Positions 22,691 to 34,200 of a DNA stretch of 64,000 bases are shown piece after piece. Position numbers and translations under genes: made by a program. The notes beneath the pieces were generated by a model that saw nothing but the letters and a program-made list of their open reading frames with translations, did no database searches and was not told where the DNA came from. How positions within the stretch are numbered: the stretch's first letter is position 1; each line of letters starts with the position of its first letter. Origin of the DNA: Dryococelus australis (taxonomy: Eukaryota; Arthropoda; Insecta; Phasmatodea; Phasmatidae); the NCBI GenBank assembly GCA_029891345.1, contig CM056997.1, forward strand, positions 213,753,212 through 213,817,211, in the 5' to 3' direction.

Positions 22691-24400
22691 TTAAATATAA
22701 TTCTTAGTATTTAGGCCGGTTTCTGTTGCATCGTACTCTGTTTGCCAATTTATAACACTTAGTTTATAGATGTCTTTCTTTAATTCTTTTAAACTAATAG
22801 GTTGATTATTTCTGTTTTTTTCAATCCAAATATTATTGTTATCTAATATCTTATTAATTGTATTTCCGTTGTATTCCATTTCGTCTACTTCATTTTTGAT
22901 TTGATATATCATATTTTTCTCTTTTATACTATAGTCTACTGGTATTTCTTTACTAATAGTTATCGCGGATACATATGATGCTGTTGGTGTTAAATTCATT
23001 ATTTTTATCAACACATACCCTTTAATGTGTGTAATTTCAATTTTATTTTTGTAACAAGTGCTGTAATATTGTATAATATTACGGTATAATGCCTGATATA
23101 TTTTTTTCTTATTTTTATTATTTTTAATATTCCATACCGTTTGTTTTAATTTCAATAATACATTCTTAACTTTTTCGGTTGTATATTTAACATGTGGGAC
23201 AAAACAACCTATTATCCAAGATAATGGCCAAGTATACTATTTCCTTTTTAACTTTTATTGTTTGTTTGTCATACTTTATCACTGGCGGTCTTTTATATTC
23301 TTTTACTTTTAAAATTATGGCAACTGTTTTCTCTACTGATAATTTAAGTCTTTTCTCTTTCATCCATATTAAAGTTTTATCCATTATTTTTGTGTCCGTC
23401 TTGTTTCCATTCTTGCATTACCTTCTATCAAAATTATACAATCGTCCGCGAATGCCACAACTTTTTAATCCTCATTATTGTTTTGTACTATGTAATCATT
23501 TATTACTAAATTCCATAGACTTGGCCCTATTACTGATCCTTGTGGATAGCCGCGATTTATTTCCCTTTTTAACGTTATGTGATTATCCTGTACTATTATA
23601 TTCCGGTTATTCAAATAGTCGGATAAAATTTCTTTCCATTTTTTCCTTATTGGTACTTAATTAATCTGTTCTTTACTGTCTTTCCGTGTCATTGTTGAAA
23701 ATGTGTTGCTTATGTCTATTATGCCAATCAAATATTGTTTGTACTTGTTTCTATTCAATTTAATACCTTACTTATTGTATGTTCAGTTGATTTATTTCTC
23801 TAAATCCAAATTAGTTATCGCGAAGCTGTTTTTTTTTCTATTTCTGATTTAATTTTACTATATATTATCCCTTCGTATATCTTGCCCAATGTTGATAACA
23901 TATATATATTGGTCTGTAGGATGAAACCTCTGTTTTTAATTTATTCTTATTTTTGCATAAAAATACTATCTTTCCTGTTTTCCATATTTCCGGATATCTT
24001 CTTAATGTATAGCATGTCTTTATAATTTTTGTTTGTATTGATTCAATTGTTCCCCAGCTTTTATTTATTACTTCCATTGTTATCCGATCGATTCCCGGTG
24101 CTTTTTGAACGCTGCATCTTTTTATTGCATTTTCAATATCTTCTTTAATTTCTTCAGATTCTATTTTCCCTTCTCCTTCCAAAGTATGTATTTCTATATA
24201 TCTTCTGTTCCTTCAAGATTAGATAGTAGTTTGCCCATCATAACTTTATATGTTTCCTTAACTGTTGTGTATTTTTCCCCAATTTTTATGCTACTGGTGG
24301 TTTCTTTTTTCCTTAACTTCTTCCTTGCCAGTTTATCTGCTAAATTCCATGGTCCCTTTCTCGCTTCTCCTTTAACATATTCAATCCATTTATTATTCAT
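22691..24400 (-). pseudogene. Reverse transcriptase region, R1-like ORF2
   Basis: Fragments in different frames line up as one RT. In order: a pre-RT linker (24,194-24,400); KAPGIDRITMEVINKSW with SYRPI (24,182-23,940); LSTLGKIYEG after a frameshift (about 23,900); FGFRE at 23,796-23,810; GIIDISNTF at about 23,700-23,730; GYPQGSVIGPSLWNL near 23,510-23,551; and the catalytic FADD box at 23,441-23,452. A stop codon (23,465-23,467) lies between the last two in the same frame. The thumb follows (LSVEKT, YLAIILD) at 23,187-23,384, then the post-RT region at 22,691-23,155. In the intact family this enzyme primes reverse transcription at a nicked target. Several frameshifts and stops make this copy inactive. 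Confidence 0.85.
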
Positions 24401-24622
24401 GTTTAACCTGTTTAACTTTTTTTATTCCCTTGTAATTTTTTTTGTAATCTTCCTTATATATCAATTTAGCATTAGATTACATTCACAACAGCTCCTATAT
24501 TTCCTGTGTTTATTTGTTACTTTATTTCTCATTATTTTTAGTTCGTTGTTCCACCATCAATTTTTTATTTTTAGTTTTATTTGTCGTTTCTTGTTTATCG
24601 CGTATGCTAAGTATTGCTTCCT

Positions 24623-24624
<2 letters not shown>

Positions 24625-24702
<78 letters not shown>
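24625..24702. repeat. (TA)n microsatellite inside the retrotransposon
   Basis: About 39 TA repeats lie between the endonuclease and RT parts of ORF2. In one frame it reads as an alternating Ile-Tyr run on both strands. It must have expanded after the element lost function. Confidence 0.98.
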
Positions 24703-24705
<3 letters not shown>

Positions 24706-24779
24706 TCTTCAATTCTATCATCTTCAATTCTGTCCTCTATCATCTTAACAACGTGTTTTTAATTCTTCATTAAACTTTT

Positions 24780-25475
24780 CCCAGTTAGTAAATTTTAAAT
24801 GTAATCTTTCTCTGCCTTGATTTCCCGTTGAGTTCCAATTTCTATCTCAAAATTTATTTTGTTGTGATCGCTTATACTATGGTTTACTACCCAATTTATA
24901 TTTTTTCCTTCCATATATTTTGTAGTTATAGTTAAATCAATATTCTCTTGTACGTTGATGCTGTCAAATGTATATAAATTACCTTCTTCGTTACAAATTA
25001 TCCAATTTTTTTCTTTTATTATTTCAATTACCTCTTCTCTTCTTGTGTGTTATTTTTGAATACCGTAGTCCAGATCGCGTTAGTCACCTGTAATTATTAG
25101 TTTATTATTACCTAGTTCTGCTATTATTTTATTCAATTGTTTTAATTTATTTTTTATTTTCCATTGTGGTGGCAAATATATTGAAATTGCTGTCAGTTCT
25201 TCATTATTAATAATAATTTTTGATACTGCTATTTCTGTCGTTATTAGATGTAAATTTATTTTATATTTATTAGCTATTATTATTGCTGCTAATGATTGCC
25301 CCTTCTTGTTTTCAATAATTTGGTAGTTGCTGTTTAAATTTGTATAATTATTATTAATTAAATATGGCTCTTGTATAAATGCAATTTCGTATTTATAATT
25401 TATTAATTGATTATTTAAGTCTAATGTTACTGTACGGGCCTTTTGCAGATTTGTTTGTACCACTCCAATAAACAT
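24780..25475 (-). pseudogene. APE-type endonuclease region, R1-like ORF2
   Basis: Starts MFIGVVQTNLQKAR at 25,475, an opening typical of R1/I-type endonucleases. It continues with FIQEPYL, carrying the expected catalytic Glu, and IITGD, where a stop interrupts. In another frame follow NIDLTIT and ISDHNKINFE; the SDH triplet at 24,864-24,872 is the C-terminal catalytic motif of the family. The intact enzyme nicks the chromosomal target to start insertion. Stops and a frameshift after IITGD make this copy inactive. Confidence 0.82.
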
Positions 25476-26460
25476 AACCTGTTTGGTTTTTTTATTCTTT
25501 CTCTTGCCAAATTGTAAAATGGGCCGTCCTTATCGAATACCGTGTGGTTTCTTTCTTCTCCTATATTTTGTCCACGTAGGCAGTTTATACATTTATTATG
25601 TTCTTCTTTACATGTTCGTGTTGTATGTCCCTCTTCTCCGCATTTCCCACAAATGTCTTCTTTTTGTCTGCATCGTTTTTCGGTGTGTCCATATCTGTGG
25701 CATTTTTTATATCTCATAGGCGACACAAATTCTTTAACATTGTATCCTTCCCATCCGCAGTATATTTTTTCTTATTCATTATTCGTTTATAAATTTTCCG
25801 GCTTGTCTCTATTACTATGCTCTTTGTTCTGTTTACCTCCCTGGTTTCAAAGTAGATTTTTGTTTTCCTTTTTGGTGTTCGTCTAAGTCGAAATCTTCAC
25901 TCAAGATATGATTGTATATTTTTTCCAGGGTTCTTTTTTTACCTAATTCCACTCGTACTCCATATACCATTAGTTTTGGGTTTCTCTTCTGTGGTCCGTC
26001 AAATTTCCTTTTCACCTCTCTATTCCTTATTTATTCATCTAATTTTTCTGCTTGCTCTTCATTTGGCATCTCAATTATTATGGAATGAGAATTTGTTTTA
26101 ATAATCTCATTTATTTTAATTTGGTCTAATCTATTGTGTTAATTGCCTTTTAGTTTCTTCCCTGCTACAGTCCTTATGCATTTGTTCTGGTTTTATTATA
26201 ATTTCGACTGGTTCCATTTTCTTTTTCCTAGTCCAATAATTGTTTTCTTCTTCTTCTTGTTTTTTCTAGTTTTTCCTTCTTCTCTTGCTCTCTTCTTTCC
26301 TGTTTAATTTCCTTCATTTCAACTTTTAATTCCGCTATTTCCAATTTCTGCTGCCAAACTACATCCTGTACTTCTGTCATGATTTCCACGATGCCACTTT
26401 TTTTGTTCTTGGCATCGTTCCCAGCTCTTGTAAAATTTCTTTTCAACTTTTGCAATGTAC
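25427..26460 (-). pseudogene. gag-like ORF1 of the R1-like element
   Basis: The region begins with a charged, coiled-coil-like stretch (26,228-26,455, rich in KE and EK runs). Next comes RNPKLMVYGVRVELGKK (25,833-26,015), a segment typical before the zinc knuckles of retroelement gag proteins. Three knuckles follow. The first (25,670-25,711) reads YKKCHRYGHTEKRC and has Tyr where the first Cys is expected. The second (25,610-25,651) is an intact CGKCGEEGHTTRTC. The third is degenerate: CINC and a later His remain, with Gly where CP is expected. The intact protein would bind element RNA. Several stops and frame changes separate the parts. The last fragment overlaps the endonuclease start by about 50 bp. 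Confidence 0.8.
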
Positions 26461-26479
26461 ATCTTCTTCTTCTTCTTCT

Positions 26480-27925
26480 ATTTCTAGTGCTGTTTTTTCA
26501 TGATTATCTTCTTGGTTTTTTCCTGGTTTTCTTGTAATATCCTGTCTTTATCCACTGTTGGTTCTCTACTGTTCGTTGGTGTTCTTATTGTTTTTGCTTA
26601 TTTAGAAAATGGTGTTGTTCTATTTATTATATTAACACTACACTACTACTGTTGGTTCTCTACTGTTCGTTGGTGTTCTTAGTGTTTTTGCTTATTTAGA
26701 AAATGGCGATGTTCTATTTATTATTTTAACACTACACTACTACTGTTGAGGTTTCTGCCACTCTCCCTCCTCGCCCCATCCTCTTTTTCTTTTCTTCTTT
26801 ATTAATTCTGTGCCCCACTCCTCCCAGCGTCACCCCGCAGTCCTAATTATATTATTTATCCTTTATGACCTAGTTCCCCCCCCCCCCAGTTTCCTTTGAT
26901 TGTGGTGATCTTGCATTTTTAAGGTGTTAAATTCTTGTGTTATTGTATCCGGTTTTTCTTCCTGATTACGGATATATTTTACTTTTCGTTCTGTGTCTAT
27001 TAGTTCTCGAGTGATTTAGCTTTTATTTTTTTGTTTATTTTTCTTTTTAAAAAAATATAGCATAATTTTTTGTTTTTTTATTTTACCAATGTGTTTGTCA
27101 TAGTAGCGTTCATAAAGGCGGAAAATTTTCTCCGTTTTACTGTAGTACGGGCCGTTTTTTAGTTATTTGACTTTTAAAATTGTATGTATTCAATCCTTTA
27201 AAATTTAAAAAAGAGGAAGAAAATAACTTTATACATTCTCAGTTAAAATTCAGTTAAACTGTTATTCTGTACATGGTTTCAGGAAGTCCTGTACAAAGGC
27301 ATTTGTGGTCCTGTACACAGCTGCTGAAATAGGTCAGTACTTTTCCACTGGACGGTTATCGACCAGGTAGGTATGTCGCGAGCCAAGAATTATAAACTCT
27401 CTTCATGCAGTATTCTTGGTAATGGGATCTATACTACTCTTCTAGAATGTTAATTATTTATATTTCTACTGAAGCGATTAGCACCAAATTTCAGCCATTT
27501 CTTCTTATGTTACAGTTTTATATATTTTTTCAATCCAATTCTTAATTTATATTTTTTTCCCTCCTTTTATTAATTTTATAATTTATAAAAATTTGAAATT
27601 TTTAATTTTTTGACATTTTTTATCTGGTTTTACAGTCATTTTTTCTTCTTCAGGAAGCATATATAAAACTGTATTTTTAATAGAATTTTTTTTACCTCTC
27701 ACCATTATATTCAAGTGATGTTCTCTCTTCACTTTTCCAAGATTATTTCTGACCAAACCGTAAGACCGATCTCTGTAAAACTGGATGCGAGTGTAGACCG
27801 ACACTAGGAGACTAGGTTCGACACACACTCAGTTGTTTCACTCGCGTTTATAGCACTTCGGGGCGATTCGCGGGAGAGACACTTTCCACCTCCTACTCGG
27901 ACAAAGGCATGCTGAAGACTCTCTC
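26480..27925 (-). other. Leader (5' untranslated region) of the R1-like element
   Basis: About 1.4 kb of T-rich plus-strand sequence (A-rich on the sense strand) between the gag-like region and the presumed 5' end at 27,925. It carries the 94-bp duplication and a C12 run (26,876-26,887). An internal promoter is expected in such a leader but no motif can be proven. Confidence 0.5.
26554..26747 (-). repeat. 94-bp direct duplication in the retrotransposon leader
   Basis: Two units beginning ACTGTTGGTTCTCTACTGTT start at 26,554 and 26,648, and a six- to seven-base stub of a third begins at 26,742. The units differ at only a few positions. Confidence 0.93.
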
Positions 27926-27937
27926 TAGTGGTTAGAC
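27926..27937 (+). repeat. Target-site duplication, right copy
   Basis: TAGTGGTTAGAC pairs with TAGTGGTGTGAC at 21,214-21,225 and overlaps the A box of the SINE head. Confidence 0.65.
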
Positions 27938-28140
27938 TCCTCACCTCCCACCAAGGCGGTTCGATTCCCGGCGAGGTCGCCCCCGGATTTCTGCATGTGG
28001 GAATCGTGCCAGACGATGACGCTGGTCAGCGGGTTTTCTCGGGGATCTCCCGTTTCCTCCACCCTTGCATTCCGGCGCTGCTCCATGCCTCGTTTCACCC
28101 TCATCGGCTCTCAAAACCTCGATGTTAATAGCCACCCAAA
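27926..28140 (+). mobile_element. SINE family A, right part of a split copy
   Basis: Starts inside the A-box region with TAGTGGTTAGACTCC, continues with a B-box-like GGTTCGATTCCCGG, then the family core (TTTTCTCGGGGATCTCCCG) and the 3' end CCTCGATGTTAATAGCCACC. The first ~25 bp of the family are missing here and are found instead at 21,192-21,225. Confidence 0.85.
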
Positions 28141-28149
28141 CCTCTTAAC

Positions 28150-29150
28150 TCTTCATTCACTTCATTCCACGCTGACTGTGTTCTACATTGCGAGGAGAGT
28201 CCACTGCTACAGTGCGTTTAAGGTCATACATCTGCGAACTCAAAATTTATTGATGTGACTATCGTCAACACAGCGGGCTGTTAATCATTCGGTGCTGAAA
28301 TTCTGAGTCGCGTTATTTGTGGCTGTGGATCCATAACTCCTTGCCGCATTGTAAAAAATTGAATATAATTACCGCAAAATTGTACCTCAATGCATAGTAC
28401 ATATCCGGAAACACAACATGAAATCACGAAAAATACGGAATATTTAAGTGCTCTGGGGTCAACAACTTCCTTGTTACACGAGGCACTCTCCACCGCTGTA
28501 AACCGAAAATGATATTTTTCTCTACGGAAATTGGAATATTTACGGTACACAGCTAATACAGACTGTCTGCAAGAGACTGTAACACTAGAAATTCCAATAT
28601 GCCTGTACAAAATATATAGAACAAAGTTTTACTTTACGCTTTGCAATGCTTTTTAAAGTTGGACATTGGAGTGACGTGTAAAAAATACGCAAAAATGCAC
28701 TTATATCCAACCCATTAATGAAAAAGAAAAAAAGTATCTCTATGCAGTCTCACAGCTTATGTTAAAGTATCCATTGCATCATAGTACATTTTCTAATTTC
28801 TTTGTTAGGAACCCGTTATGTCCTCCAGGTCATAGGTTTGCGCAAAGGGGGTGCAGGTGTGCAGCTGCATCCCCCAGTACATCTTGTCAATACGAAAATA
28901 AAAACTCTCGTCAACATAGGAATTTTACTTGGCAGTTTACATGTTTAAAAATACCACTAAACTAAGATATGTTTAACGTTATGAAAACTATTTGTGATGA
29001 CTATGTTTAAATATATTCTTATTTAATAGTTTTTATGTAGCAAAAGTAGGTTTCCATTTTGTGGTTTACACCCCCACCCCCCCCCCTCCCAATTGCTTAA
29101 CCCTGCACACGCATATGTGCAAGATGATAAGTGTAGTGCATTTGAGTGGA
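28150..29150. other. Anonymous DNA
   Basis: No element or exon recognised. A C10 run lies at 29,077-29,086. Confidence 0.45.
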
Positions 29151-29159
29151 GAAATAGCC

Positions 29160-29760
29160 TCGTAAGCATGGCGTAGCGCTCGACGCTCGGGCAGCAACAA
29201 CAACAGACACTTGAGCGCCGATGAACGTGTTTGTGGACTGCTAAGAGCAGCGCGGCAGTGAGATCTCCCTCCGGGCAGGATTCAGCAGAAAAGCAGCCGA
29301 GTGCAACTTGTGCAGCGCTGCCGAACTACTTGGCCCGCAGAAGACAACCCTCGGAAGGAGTGCCTGAGTCGACACTGCCACACCACCACCTCCGAAGGGC
29401 GGTTTGGCGTAATGTTCCCGGACCTCGCTGCAGGGTGGCCACCCGCCCAACCCCCACACAAACTGCTTGTTTGCATAATATTCCAATAGCGCGCGCGAGG
29501 GCGCGGCCCAAGACGGTTCGAAGGCGGAGAAAGGATGAGGTGAGATTGGGAGGAGGGAGTGGCCCACCCCCTGGGGCGCTTGACTGTTTGCAGCGCGGCT
29601 TAGCACGCGAACCCACCCCCGACAACCCACTACATCGTGCCTTGCGGTGAAACGGTTTAATATCCCACGCGCAGCTCTTCCACCCCCTCCCCTGGAGCAC
29701 CTGGTGCGGGTGAGCACGCATAAGTAAGGGGAGACGACGCGCAAGCAACAAGAGCACATG
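29160..29760. other. GC-rich, CpG-rich patch
   Basis: About 600 bp of GC-rich, CpG-dense sequence in AT-rich surroundings. Overlapping frames are open on both strands, as composition alone would give. A donor-like GAGGTGAGA lies at about 29,536. A promoter or first exon is possible, but no TATA, initiator or conserved protein segment is recognised. Confidence 0.3.
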
Positions 29761-29769
29761 GACCTTCCT

Positions 29770-32580
29770 GTCTGTCCTCTCGGTGCATCTTCCGGAGTCC
29801 GGCGTCCAGCCTACGACGACCGTCTACGTTGTGCTGTCATTTCCGCTACTTAGAAGACAAGGAGATGAGAATCATATACCAATTTTCGTCTCCTATGTAT
29901 GACCTCAGAATCTCCAAAAGGACCATTAAGATCACGACGTTACGAGCAGTGAACGTGTCTTGTTTACATCTGGTTTCTCAACACACCTCATCCACCCACA
30001 TCATTTAGATGAATTAAACATTTTTAATAACTTAAGTATATTATAGTTTATTAAATACAGGCGAGAGTATCCTAGGTGTAAGCGTGTTTGAAAGTATTTT
30101 TGAAGAGAGAAATATTTTGGGGAAATAATTGTTCCGCTCGATTAAAATTTATACTGATTATGTTTTACATTTAAAATTATAGAATTTTCCACCGAAGATA
30201 AATAAACACAGATCCACCGCCCTGCATTTTATTTGAAAGTGCGTATTCGCGTCTAAGGAATGTTGTCGGAACGGGATGGCTCATCCGCCCGTCCGTCGAA
30301 AGTCACAGTTTGGTAAATATCTGATGGATGGACGGACAGAAAAGAAGTTTCTTTCTGGTTGGTTGAAGATCACGTGACCGCCGTACGGATGGATGGTAGT
30401 GAGTGCAACTTTAGGCCTATTCTTTTAAAACATAAAAAATGCATCACGCATCTGCAACACTAAATTACAGTAACTTTGAAATAAACTAAATAAATTACTT
30501 ACGTGACTGTACTTGAAATACCAAAGCTACATCCCAAAATTACATGTGAACGTATGTAGGTGAGTGATTAGAATCGTAGGCTTTTAGCTTTTTTTTCTGA
30601 TTCAGAATTCGCTTAGGTATAAAATATTTTAAAGTAGAACACCCACATAATAAGAAATATAGATTTTTCACGTTCTCTCTTTTTTATTGTTTTAACTATG
30701 AGTACAGCAAAGAATCTAGGAAATAAACGGAGAGGTGCCATGAATACACGGTAAGTTGTGTGAAATTTACGAAAAGTCTATTTTTTAACATGTGTGGATC
30801 CGTAATTTGGCGGAGAGTTTACGAACATCCCTGGAAACATTTTCACTAGCACTTCTCCGTAAAACGAAGGAAAATGTTTTACTCAGTGCGGAAGAGAGTT
30901 TGAAACTTTTATTTCTGAATTCGCGACATGTCATGTCGTCTAAAGAAATCAAAGTCCGATTTCCTATTTTCTACGTACGAGCTTTCGTATTTTCGCATTA
31001 ACTAGGCCAGTTGTCGGACTACCAAGACATTGACTGAACGTGAAGTTATATTGGTGTTGGTGGCTAAGCGCATTTAACTGGCAAGATACGACTGTAGAAG
31101 AAGTGTGTCCCGAACCACCGCAATCAAGCCACTAAATGTGAGCGAGGCGGCGGCAAATACCACCACATAATTCACGGCCAAGTCAGATCACAAAACCCGC
31201 TACGCTCAAAGTGGGGGGGGGGAGGGAGAGAACCAGCTCGTACATGCCGGACGCCATCAAAGCGACGCGGAGTTACGTAAACCGAAGGGAAATCTCAATG
31301 CGGTCATGCGCAGGCTTCGTTCCCGGCGAGCTGTTCTGGCTGCCCTCTGCGGCGACGCGCACTCGACCAATAAACCACAGTCCTCGTTCCATTTTCGCGA
31401 AATAAGCAAGCGCACGAGGGAAATTGTAATTGTAATCTGACGATACACAGTTTACTTTTCAGATGAAATATTTGAAAACGAGGGCTGCCATGCCATGGAG
31501 ATGACGACAATATTTTGTCCATGTTGCATCTGTAACCGTAATATAGGTTATTCTTATTCGATCTAGACACAAATACGTTCATTCTGGTTTATGGAATCCT
31601 GTAAAGTAGTTCTGTGTGTGATGTTTGAACTTTATATTCTATTCGAAGTTTCTTCAACTTTTCAAATCAAACCTTTAAAATATCATCCCAGGTATGTCGT
31701 TTTTAATTGTTACCTAAATATGTCATAAATCACAAGCGTTTAGTATTTGTGTTAACATAAAAGTACCTCACTTTTGGTTATATTGAACTTTGCCTTATAT
31801 CTCATTTATAAATTATAATATCCCATGTACAATTAATATGAATAAAACTAGTGACAAAATAGGCAGGTTGGTAATTACTAGAGAGAAACAGTTCTCATGC
31901 AAAGTATTATTACATTGAGTGCGAACGAATGCAGTGCATTGACCCTGGTGTAATTTTCTACGCTTAGTTAAACATTTCTTTGCGTGAGGTGGAGGAATAT
32001 CTTGGAAGTAGAACTGTGGCAGGGTTTCAGAAAAGTTGTAAGTGAATGGACTGTAAAATATTAAATAATAAAAGTAAGTGATGAAAAGATACATAAATAA
32101 ACATAAGATGACATGGATAGCATAACTTTACCAGTTGCTTACTTACTTTTATAAACAGAAAGCCAAATTCCAATGTGATGGAAAGAAAATATAGTTGTGC
32201 CATTGCAATTCACTAGAACTCAGTAGACTTCACTGTTTAATCAATGAACAGCTACTAGTATTATTATTTCAATTATTTAAGTGGAGCAATTTTTAACAGA
32301 TCCGCAGTCAAGCACGCCTGATTTGGAGCACTTCTAACTCTCGATTTTAGTGTGCGTGGCAGAAGACTAATAGAAAAGTTTCACCAACTACCGACAATCA
32401 TTTAACAAACACATATTGTGCGCCACGCCTTCCACAAAAAAGCAACAAGGGAATCGTGCCGCATCATTTTCACTATGGTCCCCTCGACGAGAGAAAGAAG
32501 TTCTGGCCGATGTGTGGTACTACGGACTACTTTTATAAGACCTAAAAGTGATTAGGGTGGACAGAAACCATATCCTCTAC
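29770..32580. other. Anonymous DNA
   Basis: Mostly AT-rich. A GC-richer patch at 31,140-31,400 has a G10 run (31,213-31,222) and CCAAT-like motifs. No gene or element recognised. Confidence 0.4.
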
Positions 32581-32589
32581 CAACTCCTG

Positions 32590-32872
32590 TTTATTCGATT
32601 ACAGATATGTGCTAATATTTACAGCTCGATGTCATGTTGAAAGCATCTGACATGAAGCTTTGTTACGCTACACTATGCTACAGATAACCCTCGTCTGTGG
32701 GGTTCGTCAGTTAGTCGATGGATGTTTCGATCACCTCGTCTTGCTTCTGCGGCTTCGGATCTCCAGAGCTAATGCGACCTACGACCGTGCCATCGACTTC
32801 TTGGGTTCTGTCTTCTTCCCCTTCAGCCTTATCATCTGTGTGTTGTCTGTGTCTCCCGGCCAATTCGAGTGC
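32590..32872 (-). CDS. Candidate 3'-terminal exon (weak)
   Basis: A minus-strand frame of 53 codons runs from 32,872 to a TAA at 32,711-32,713. It is rich in Asp, Glu, Lys and Gln and ends DPKPQKQDEVIETSID. An AATAAA at 32,590-32,595 lies about 115 nt after the stop and is followed by a GT-rich stretch. An AG directly before the frame (32,872-32,873) could be an acceptor, but its pyrimidine tract is poor. The better acceptor upstream (a pyrimidine-rich tract ending TTTAG near 32,912) would lead into a TGA in this frame. No known protein is recognised. The plus-strand frames over the same DNA look like its shadows. Confidence 0.22.
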
Positions 32873-33539
32873 TCACGACATTACCACGGCCTGCATTGTG
32901 TTTCTAAACAATAGGAGTTGATAGAAATAAGAGGGCTGCAGAACATTATTACGGGAAGTGCGAGCCATACGGATCTACAGAAGTTGTAAACGACAAACAT
33001 GTACTGCTAACAAGTGAAAAAAACAAGATGTTACAACCAGACAGAAGGGTGAGAATGCAATGCTGCCTCTAGAACTGCTGGTGACGTTGTGAAAACTGTA
33101 CTGAAATTTACATATTCTACTTATGATAATGTCGCAGATACATAACACAAGTTTTTAATTACGTATAATATAGTATTTTTATTCTGGTAAAATGACTGGG
33201 CTCACTATGGGGTTGAACCTACACTACGTTATTCTCAAGATTGTCGCACTGTCTCCAGTGCTGTCAGGTTACATATGTTTTCAGATAACTGAAAAGCAGA
33301 ATGCACACATAGTTGAAATGTATATGATGTGTTGCTTTCTCACCACTCATTGGAACGTTCATACATTTACTGTTATTTCTATACAAATGGTACATATTCA
33401 AATTAAGTACATGTACATAATATTTAACCCGAAATAAATTGTTACCTTGTACTGTATAAATTAATTTCTCTTGTAATTGAAGTGCATGTGTGTGACTCGG
33501 CTGGTTTACTCTGCAGTCCTTTTTCGTTCGTAGGAGGTG

Positions 33540-33935
33540 ATGTCTATGTTATAAATTTGATGACTATAGCCTCGGTGATTGGAAAATTGTAACCAACTAT
33601 ATGCTAATATGACTTGGCACTACCGTCGTGTTTGTTATCGGCGGCGATGTCTATGGTATGAATTAGACGACTATAGCTTTGGTGGATGGGAAATGGTGGT
33701 CGACTGTGCTTAGATGATATCTTTAATGTTTACTTGACCCCACCACACAGTTTTTCATCAGAAATGATGTTTATGATATGAATTTGGTGCCTATAGCTTC
33801 GGTGAGTGGTAAATAGTGAGCGGCTATGCTTATAAGTGGGTTTAGGGCATGTAAACCCTGTGGCCCTGTTCGTCGTCGGAGGTGATGACTATGTTATGAA
33901 TTTGGTGACTAACTTAAATGATTCAGAAATAACAG
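33540..33935 (+). repeat. ~120-bp satellite, four diverged units
   Basis: Units anchored on CTATG.TATGAATTTG begin near 33,544, 33,648, 33,769 and 33,890. They share TATGCTTATAAGT and CCGTCGTC-like segments with the larger array at 45.5-47.2 kb. Confidence 0.82.
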
Positions 33936-33949
33936 CCAACCATGCCACG

Positions 33950-34200
33950 TCGCACAGGTGGAATGGCAGAGCATGAGACTCGTCTCTGCCAGGATGCCAG
34001 GTGAAAAGAGCCCAGAAGAAATATGATAAAACCAAGGTAGAATGACAGAGCATGAGATTCTTCCCCATCAGGACGCCAGGTGAAAAGAGACCAGAAATGA
34101 TATGAGAAAACCAAGGTGGAATTGCACAGCATGGGAATCGTCCCCTTGCTAGGACGCCAGGTGAAAGGAGACCAGAAGGAATATGAGAAAACCAAGGTGG
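33950..34200 (+). repeat. ~80-bp tandem repeat, three units
   Basis: Units running from ACCAAGGTGGAATG through GACGCCAGGTGAAAAGAGAC to ATATGAGAAA begin near 33,950, 34,031 and 34,110, and the next junction is at 34,191. Degenerate purine-rich continuations (AGGAATATGAGAAA) extend to about 34,500. Confidence 0.85.

Larger units (their letters stand above)
21226..27925 (-). mobile_element. R1-like non-LTR retrotransposon, decayed
   Basis: A 6.7-kb element on the minus strand. Reading 5' to 3' it shows: about 1.4 kb of leader; a gag-like region with coiled coil and zinc knuckles; an APE-type endonuclease; a reverse transcriptase with GYPQGS and FADD motifs; a C-terminal CCHC motif; a long 3' untranslated region; and an A-rich tail (TTAATAAAATAAAAAAA). 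No RNase H was seen. This order and the C-terminal CCHC fit the R1 clade and its relatives. All reading frames are broken by stops and frameshifts, so the copy is dead. Its ends are set by the two halves of a family A SINE and a 12-bp near-match target duplication. The exact 5' end could differ by a few bases because of a CTCTCT run. Confidence 0.82.

Noticed and set aside
24105-24773. Plus-strand 222-codon hydrophobic frame with an Ile-Tyr run
   Set aside because: Antisense of the retrotransposon ORF2 and the (TA)n tract; hydrophobicity comes from T-rich sequence.
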